The notes below the pieces were generated by a model. That model saw only the letters and a list, made by a program, of their open reading frames with translations. It was not told the origin of the DNA and searched no databases. A stretch of 64,000 nt of DNA from Pseudomonas pergaminensis (lineage in GTDB: Bacteria; Pseudomonadota; Gammaproteobacteria; Pseudomonadales; Pseudomonadaceae), in contig NZ_CP078013.2 of the NCBI RefSeq assembly GCF_024112395.2, positions 5,270,001 to 5,334,000 of the forward strand, written 5' to 3'. Both the position numbers and the translations under genes were made by a program. Below are positions 58,654-64,000 of this stretch, in pieces (position 1 is the first letter of the stretch; the number at the start of each line of letters is the position of its first letter).

Positions 58654-60690
58654 ATGCCGCTGCGCCAGCGTCTTGAAAACCTACCGGTCGGGCAGAAACT
58701 GCTGGCCGCCCTGCTGGTGCTGTTGACCACCGTATTGCTGGTGGCCAACCTGACCTTTATCAGCGCCGCCTACTGGATCTCCCAGGAAAGCATGGCCCCC
58801 CAAGCCTTGCAGGCGATTGGTCGCCTGGTGTCCAACCCCGCGCTCGCCGCCGAAGCCCTCGAATCACCCGCCAAGGCGGACGCCCTGCTCAACGAGCTGA
58901 CCAGCTATTCGCCCTTGCGCGCCGCCGCCCTGTACGACGGTGAAGGCAACCGCCTGGCGCAGATGCAACACGGCGACCGCCTGCACCTGCCCGACAACTA
59001 CCGGCATATCGAAGCCTGGCGCGTCACCGAGTTTCGCAGCAACCAGATCATCACCCTGCCCCGTGCTGGCCAAGCATCCGGGCACCTGCTGCTGGTGGCC
59101 AGCAGTGAGCTGCCGGTGGCGTTCTACACGGGCACGCTGACGGCCAGCCTGGGCATCCTGATTTTCAGCGTGCTGCTGTGGTTGATCATCGCCCGCCAGA
59201 TCAAACGCCTGATCACCCGGCCGATCCACGAACTCGAAGAGTTGTCGCGCCAGGTCACCCGCGAAGAGAACTACGCCCTACGCGCTGGCCGTGGCAACCA
59301 CGATGAAATCGGCAGCCTGGCCGAAGCCTTCAACACCATGCTGTCGCGGATCGAAGCCCGCGAGCAGCAACTCAAGCGCGCACGGGACGACTCCCAGGCG
59401 GCCTACGACCAAGCCCAAGGCCTGGCCGAAGAGACGCGCCACACCAACCGTAAGCTGGAACTGGAAGTCCAGGTTCGCAGCAAGATCGAGAAAAAACTCA
59501 CCGGCTTCCAGAATTACCTGAACAGCATCATCGACTCGATGCCCTCGGCACTGATCGCCCTGGATGAACAGCTCTACGTGACGCAGTGGAACCAGGAGGC
59601 CAGCGCGCTTTCCGGTACCCGCCTGGATGAAGCGCTGAACCAGCCGATCTACCTGGCCTTCCAGCCGCTCAAACCCTACTTGCCGCAGATCAGGGCAGCG
59701 GTCGAGCAACACACCGTGGAGCGCATCGAGCGGGTCACCTGGTTCAAGGACGACGAACCCAAGCATTACGCCCTGACCTTCTACCCACTGATGGGTGGCG
59801 CCGGGCGTGGCGTGGTGATTCGTATCGATGACATCACCCAGCGACTGTCCCTGGAAGAGATGATGGTGCAGTCCGAGAAAATGCTGTCGGTAGGTGGCCT
59901 GGCCGCCGGCATGGCCCACGAGATCAACAACCCGCTGGGCGCGATCCTGCATAACGTGCAGAACATCCGCCGCCGCCTGTCTCCCGACCTGCCCAAGAAC
60001 CTGGAGCACGCCGAGCAGGCCGGCATCGAGCTGGAAACGGTCAACCACTACCTGCAAAGCCGCGAAGTGCCGCAACTGCTCGATGGCATCCAGCAAGCCG
60101 GGGCGCGGGCGGCGAAGATCGTCACCCATATGCTCAGCTTCAGTCGCCGCAGCAACCGGCAGATGGCACCGTGCGACTTACCGGCACTGATCGACCAAGC
60201 GGTGGAAATCGCCGGTAACGACTTCGACCTCACCATCGGCTTTGACTTCAAGGGCCAAGCGATCATCCGCCAGTTCGACCCGCAGTTGGGCCCGGTACCC
60301 GGCACCGCCAACGAACTGGAACAGGTCCTGCTCAACCTGCTGAAAAACGCCGCCCAGGCCATTCACCTGCGTGAAGATGACAGCGAGCCGGGGCGCATCA
60401 TCCTGCGCACGCGCCTCAACCCGCCGTGGGCAGAAATACAGGTGGAGGACAATGGCATCGGCATGAGCGAGAACGTGCGCAAACGCACCTTCGAGCCGTT
60501 TTTCACCACCAAGGAAATCGGCCAGGGCACCGGGCTCGGGCTGTCGGTGTCGTATTTCATCATCACCAACAACCACAAGGGCCAGATGGAAGTGCACTCC
60601 ACCCTTGGCCAAGGCACGTGTTTCACCTTGCGCCTGCCACTGGCCGGCAGCCAACTGCCGCCTTACGACCTCACCCAACTGGAGCAATGA
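58654..60690 (+). CDS. PAS-domain sensor histidine kinase
   Basis: A 678-residue kinase. Helix 1 (about 15-40), periplasmic sensor (45-165, beginning SQESMAPQALQAIGRLVSNPALAAEALES), helix 2 (170-190), HAMP (190-245), PAS (about 300-410, IDSMPSALIALDEQLYVTQWN), HisKA with H in GMAHEINNPLGAILHNVQNIRRR (about 425), HATPase with NLLKNAAQAI, DNGIGM, GTGLGLSVSYFII. No response regulator is adjacent. Its stop overlaps an in-frame ATG of the next gene's frame (ATGA). Confidence 0.9.
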   Translation: MPLRQRLENLPVGQKLLAALLVLLTTVLLVANLTFISAAYWISQESMAPQALQAIGRLVSNPALAAEALESPAKADALLNELTSYSPLRAAALYDGEGNRLAQMQHGDRLHLPDNYRHIEAWRVTEFRSNQIITLPRAGQASGHLLLVASSELPVAFYTGTLTASLGILIFSVLLWLIIARQIKRLITRPIHELEELSRQVTREENYALRAGRGNHDEIGSLAEAFNTMLSRIEAREQQLKRARDDSQAAYDQAQGLAEETRHTNRKLELEVQVRSKIEKKLTGFQNYLNSIIDSMPSALIALDEQLYVTQWNQEASALSGTRLDEALNQPIYLAFQPLKPYLPQIRAAVEQHTVERIERVTWFKDDEPKHYALTFYPLMGGAGRGVVIRIDDITQRLSLEEMMVQSEKMLSVGGLAAGMAHEINNPLGAILHNVQNIRRRLSPDLPKNLEHAEQAGIELETVNHYLQSREVPQLLDGIQQAGARAAKIVTHMLSFSRRSNRQMAPCDLPALIDQAVEIAGNDFDLTIGFDFKGQAIIRQFDPQLGPVPGTANELEQVLLNLLKNAAQAIHLREDDSEPGRIILRTRLNPPWAEIQVEDNGIGMSENVRKRTFEPFFTTKEIGQGTGLGLSVSYFIITNNHKGQMEVHSTLGQGTCFTLRLPLAGSQLPPYDLTQLEQ

Positions 60691-60692
60691 CC

Positions 60693-61271
60693 ATGGGCTT
60701 TCGCCTATCGAAGATCTACACCCGCACCGGCGACAAGGGCGAAACCGGCCTCGGTGATGGCCGCCGTGTGCCGAAGGATCATCCACGGGTGGAGGCGATT
60801 GGCGAAGTCGATACGCTGAACAGCCAGCTCGGCTTGCTGTTGGCCTATCTCGAAGCACTCGGCGGACAGCATCCCGGCTTGCAGGACGTGATTGAGGTGC
60901 TGACCCCATGCCAGCATCGGTTGTTCGATCTGGGCGGCGAGTTGGCAATGCCGGAGTACAAGGCGTTGAATGCGGCCGAGGTGGATCGGCTGGAGGCGGC
61001 GATTGATCGCTGGAATGAAGAGGTCGGGCCGCTGGAGAACTTCATCCTGCCCGGTGGTTCAGCATTGATCGCCCAGGCCCACGTGTGCCGCAGCGTGGCG
61101 CGCAGTGCGGAGCGGCGGTGTCAGCAGTTGAATGCGATTGAGCCGCTGGAGGGTGTGGGTTTGGCGTATATCAATCGGCTGTCGGATTTGCTGTTTGTGG
61201 CGGCCAGGATAATTGCCAAGCGCCAGGGGGTTGCGGAGATTTTGTGGCAGGCGGCCGCTAAGCCACATTGA
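60693..61271 (+). CDS. PduO-type cob(I)alamin adenosyltransferase
   Basis: A 192-residue ATP:cob(I)alamin adenosyltransferase of the PduO type, making adenosylcobalamin. The ATP-binding start KIYTRTGDKGETGLGDGRRVPKD and the later RSVARSAERRCQQL and INRLSDLLFVAARIIAKRQG are diagnostic. ATG 60693 has GGAG at 8 bases; an ATG two codons earlier overlaps the kinase stop. Co-transcription with the kinase is likely. Confidence 0.93.
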   Translation: MGFRLSKIYTRTGDKGETGLGDGRRVPKDHPRVEAIGEVDTLNSQLGLLLAYLEALGGQHPGLQDVIEVLTPCQHRLFDLGGELAMPEYKALNAAEVDRLEAAIDRWNEEVGPLENFILPGGSALIAQAHVCRSVARSAERRCQQLNAIEPLEGVGLAYINRLSDLLFVAARIIAKRQGVAEILWQAAAKPH

Positions 61272-61297
61272 TAATTGTGTGGTGACTGATTTGGCCC

Positions 61298-61368
61298 ATC
61301 GCAGGCAAGCCAGCTCCCACACTTGTATGTATTCACAAATCAAATGTGGGAGCTGGCTTGCCTGCGAT
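61298..61368. repeat. REP pair in reversed (outward) order
   Basis: Complement copy of GCTGGCTTGCCTGCGAT first (61298-61320), forward copy second (61346-61368), with a short AT-rich spacer. Like the 17855-17939 pair it lies between convergent genes. Confidence 0.88.
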
Positions 61369-61387
61369 GGGGCCCGTCAGAACGGCA

Positions 61388-62332
61388 TCAAACTTCAGGC
61401 CAGAACGCCCGAATCCCTGCCACACCCTGAGCCCCGGCGTCCCAAGCCTGCTCCCGTTCGGCAGGCCCTACCCCGCCCAGCAGAAACACCGGCTTGCTGA
61501 ACCCACGGATCAACTCCGCCGCCTGCTCCCAACCCAACGGCTGGGCATCGGGGTGAGTCTGGGTCGGCTGCACCGGCGACAGCGTGACAAAATCCACGTC
61601 CATCATTTCCGCCAAGGCCAGCTCTTCCGCGTTGTGACACGACGCCGCCAGCCAGCGGTCCTTGGGCAGTGGTCGGCCCTTGCTGGCGTATTTACGCAGT
61701 TGCGCCGCCGTCATGTGCCAGCCGGCTGCAGGAAAATCCCCCAACCATTCAAACGGCCCCTTGAGCATCAACTGCGCCTTGCCCGCGCACAGGCCCACCG
61801 CATCCACCGCGAGGTCGCGGTATTTGGGGTCGTAGCCGTTGGGCGCGCGCAGTTGCACCAGCTTGATGCCGCCAGCAATAGCTTTCTGGATACCACGCAG
61901 TAACACCGGGGTTTCCAGCTCGCCAGGGGTGATCAGGTATTCAGCAGGCAAGCGCGCAGCGGCAACAATCGGTGCGTTGGCCGCCGGGAACTCATAGTTG
62001 AGCAAATCACGCGGGGCAACCCACTCCAATGGCTGCCCCTCGGCACCATGAGGCTCGCCGGTAAACGCCGACACTTCCCAGACATCCAGCAACACCTGCT
62101 TGTCCGGGTAGTCATGCTGCACCTTGATCAGCGGACGCGCGGCAGTGACCTGGATGCCCAGCTCTTCCTGCAATTCGCGGGACAGCGCGCCAGCGACCGA
62201 CTCATCGGCCTCCACCTTGCCACCGGGAAACTCCCAGAGGCCGCCCTGGTGCTGGGTATCGGCGCGGCGCGCCAACAGGATCCTGCCGTCTACACCGCGG
62301 ATCACCGCTGCTGCTACATGCACTCGTTTCAC
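61388..62332 (-). CDS. Nudix hydrolase / ThiE-like fusion (MutT family)
   Basis: A 314-residue two-domain protein. The N-terminal Nudix domain (1-130) has the full Nudix box GGKVEADESVAGALSRELQEE (Nudix G-x5-E-x7-REUXEEXGU) and fits 8-oxo-dGTP diphosphatase MutT. Residues about 140-314 resemble thiamine phosphate synthase (GIQKAIAGGIKLVQLRAPN, VDFVTLSPVQPTQTHPD, PVFLLGGVGPAE), but the usual phosphate-binding tail is altered. Start GTG 62332 with GAGG. This fusion is usual in pseudomonads next to argJ. Confidence 0.88.
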   Translation of the reverse strand: MKRVHVAAAVIRGVDGRILLARRADTQHQGGLWEFPGGKVEADESVAGALSRELQEELGIQVTAARPLIKVQHDYPDKQVLLDVWEVSAFTGEPHGAEGQPLEWVAPRDLLNYEFPAANAPIVAAARLPAEYLITPGELETPVLLRGIQKAIAGGIKLVQLRAPNGYDPKYRDLAVDAVGLCAGKAQLMLKGPFEWLGDFPAAGWHMTAAQLRKYASKGRPLPKDRWLAASCHNAEELALAEMMDVDFVTLSPVQPTQTHPDAQPLGWEQAAELIRGFSKPVFLLGGVGPAEREQAWDAGAQGVAGIRAFWPEV

Positions 62333-62352
62333 CGCGCTTTTCCTCTTGGCTA

Positions 62353-63570
62353 TCAGGTGCGGTATTCCGCGTTGATCTTCACGTATTCGTGGGACAGGTC
62401 GGTGGTCCAGATGGTTTCGCTGCACTCGCCGCGACCCAGCTCGATGCGGATGGTGATTTCTTCCTGCTGCATCACCGCCGAGCCCTGGGCTTCGGTGTAG
62501 GTCTCGGCACGCGCGCCACGGCTGGCGATGCACACATCACCGAGGAACACGTCGATCTTGCTCACGTCCAGGTCCGGCACGCCGGCACGGCCGACGGCCG
62601 CCAGGATACGGCCCCAGTTCGGGTCCGAAGCGAACAATGCGGTCTTGATCAGTGGCGAGTGAGCCACGGTGTAGCCCACATCCAGGCATTCCTGATGATT
62701 GCCGCCGCCGTTGACTTCCACGGTCACGAACTTGGTCGCACCCTCGCCGTCACGCACGATGGCCTGGGCGACTTCCATGCACACGTCGAACACGGCCTGC
62801 TTCAACGCCGCGAACAGCGGGCCGCTGGCCTCGGTGATCTCCGGCAGGTTGGCCTGGCCGGTGGCGATCAGCATGCAGCAGTCGTTGGTCGAGGTGTCGC
62901 CATCGATGGTGATGCGGTTGAACGACTTGTTGGCGCCGTCCAGGATCAGGCTGTGCAGCACATCGCGGGAGACTTTGGCGTCGGTGGCAATGTAACCGAG
63001 CATGGTCGCCATGTTCGGGCGAATCATGCCCGCACCTTTGCTGATACCGGTCACGGTGACGGTCACGCCGTCGTGCACGAACTGACGGCTCGCGCCTTTT
63101 GGCAGGGTGTCGGTGGTCATGATGCCGGTGGCGGCCGCCGCCCAGTTATCCACAGACAGGTCGTCCAGCGCGGCTTGCAGCGCGCCTTCGATTTTTTCTA
63201 CGGGCAGCGGCTCACCGATGACGCCGGTGGAGTATGGCAGCACTTGGCTGGCATCCACGCCAGTCAACTGGGCCAGCTTGGCGCAGGTGCGCGCGGCCGC
63301 CACCAGGCCGGGCTCGCCGGTGCCGGCGTTGGCATTGCCGGTGTTGGTCAGCAGGTAACGGATCGTGCCGGCCACGCGCTGCTTGGCCAGGATCACCGGC
63401 GCCGCGCAGAACGCGTTGAGGGTGAACACTCCGGCGACGGTCGAGCCTTCGGCACAGCGCATCACCACCACATCTTTGCGCCCCGGGCGCTTGATGCCGG
63501 CCGAAGCGATTCCGAGTTCAAAACCGGCAACCGGGTGCAATGTGGGCAAAGGACCAAGACCAACAGCCAT
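62353..63570 (-). CDS. argJ: bifunctional ornithine acetyltransferase/N-acetylglutamate synthase
   Basis: A 405-residue ArgJ that recycles the acetyl group in arginine synthesis. It self-cleaves before the Thr of the conserved ATG-I-M-TTDT block ([19 protein letters not shown], about residues 185-200), and [18 protein letters not shown] and [11 protein letters not shown] are visible. ATG 63570 follows AGGAGCG. It is 20 bases upstream of the Nudix gene start, so they form an operon. Confidence 0.95.
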   Translation of the reverse strand: MAVGLGPLPTLHPVAGFELGIASAGIKRPGRKDVVVMRCAEGSTVAGVFTLNAFCAAPVILAKQRVAGTIRYLLTNTGNANAGTGEPGLVAAARTCAKLAQLTGVDASQVLPYSTGVIGEPLPVEKIEGALQAALDDLSVDNWAAAATGIMTTDTLPKGASRQFVHDGVTVTVTGISKGAGMIRPNMATMLGYIATDAKVSRDVLHSLILDGANKSFNRITIDGDTSTNDCCMLIATGQANLPEITEASGPLFAALKQAVFDVCMEVAQAIVRDGEGATKFVTVEVNGGGNHQECLDVGYTVAHSPLIKTALFASDPNWGRILAAVGRAGVPDLDVSKIDVFLGDVCIASRGARAETYTEAQGSAVMQQEEITIRIELGRGECSETIWTTDLSHEYVKINAEYRT

Positions 63571-63692
63571 GAATGCGCTCCTTAAAATAGGTGATGTCTG
63601 TGCCGTCGTGATCGACGGTGAAATTAATGGCAAAACGCCGCGACGGCAGAGGCCGGTCGCGGCGCAGGGTGTTGCAGCGTCAGGCAAAAATC

Positions 63693-64000
63693 TTAGTTGA
63701 TTTCGCCGTGGCAGTGTTTGAACTTCTTGCCCGAACCGCACCAGCACAGCTCGTTACGGCCCAGCTTCTGATCATTGCGTACCGGGGTTTGAGCCAGGGC
63801 CACATCGACCTCTTCGCCCAATACCTCAGGGGCTTCCAGGCCCGGCGCTTCGTCGTGCTGGAACTGCATGCGCGCAGCCAGTGCCTCGGCTTCCTGGCGC
63901 AGGCGAGCTTCTTCCTCGATCGGGTCTTCACGACGCACCTGAACGTGGGACAGCACGCGGATAGAGTCGCGCTTGATCGAATCCAGCAGCTCGGAGAACA
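63693..64000 (-). CDS. secA: SecA C-terminal part (partial gene)
   Basis: The last 102 codons of secA, running off the window end. It reads [25 protein letters not shown], then the linker, then the zinc-binding tail [20 protein letters not shown] (C-x-C-x8-C-H) that contacts SecB and phospholipids. The open frame continues beyond position 64000 on the minus strand. SecA is the ATPase motor of protein export. Confidence 0.95.
   Translation of the reverse strand, partial: FSELLDSIKRDSIRVLSHVQVRREDPIEEEARLRQEAEALAARMQFQHDEAPGLEAPEVLGEEVDVALAQTPVRNDQKLGRNELCWCGSGKKFKHCHGEIN

Overview
This window is a stretch of core chromosome from a fluorescent pseudomonad, most likely the Pseudomonas fluorescens group. 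Three things point there: high-GC coding with strong third-position bias; the gene order oprD-type porin / HIT / slyX / cold-shock membrane protein / dps / aspS / yebC / ruvCAB / ybgC / tolQRAB / pal / cpoB / queE / queC / tRNA-Lys, which matches my recollection of the P. aeruginosa PA0958-PA0976 block; and ten paired REP sequences (REPIN type) in the gaps. I see no prophage, insertion sequence, transposase or CRISPR array.

Layout. 1-7 kb: a DUF962 membrane protein, two tiny orphan ORFs around a 13-bp hairpin, a YhhS-like MFS transporter, arfB (ribosome rescue), aroP (aromatic amino-acid permease), then an accessory patch: a 45-residue acidic peptide gene, a perfect 26-bp palindrome, an M29-type aminopeptidase and a convergent tyrosinase. 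7-13 kb: rluB, a DUF1289 gene, scpB, scpA, yciO, yciV (RNase AM family) on the minus strand, divergent from yciB-yciI. 13-16.5 kb: a Cpx-like envelope-stress unit (coiled-coil periplasmic protein, response regulator, Spy/CpxP-like protein, histidine kinase). 16.5-18.8 kb: an unusual class III CoA-transferase and an alkA gene carrying an in-frame TGA at codon 11. 18.8-26 kb: the arginine deiminase pathway, with two divergent arginine/ornithine antiporters of equal length around a tandem ArgR-type operator, then arcA, arcB, arcC and a DUF5064 gene. 26-34 kb: gcsR-type sigma-54 activator and a gcvH-gcvP-sdaA-gcvT glycine catabolic operon, preceded by three 18-bp TyrR-family boxes and a -24/-12 promoter. 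34-38 kb: cold-shock protein, RDD protein, nadA, a FadL-like porin, tRNA-Lys. 38-51 kb: queosine genes, the Tol-Pal envelope system, the RuvABC resolvasome, yebC and aspS. 51-57.6 kb: small regulators, Dps, a membrane-tethered cold-shock domain protein, slyX, HIT hydrolase, OprD-family porin, MscS channel and YajQ. 57.7-64 kb: panE-like reductase, a PAS histidine kinase coupled to a PduO-type cobalamin adenosyltransferase, a Nudix-ThiE fusion, argJ, and the C-terminal end of secA.

How it fits together: two amino-acid catabolic modules (arginine to ornithine + ATP; glycine to serine to pyruvate plus C1 units) sit back to back, each with recognisable operator DNA. The Tol-Pal, Cpx-like, MscS and porin genes serve envelope integrity. 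The least explained item is the peptide/palindrome/aminopeptidase locus at 4.8-6.0 kb, which has the layout of a small ribosomal-peptide (RiPP or cofactor precursor) operon but no recognisable modifying enzyme. All functions are read from sequence and remembered family features; no database search was run.
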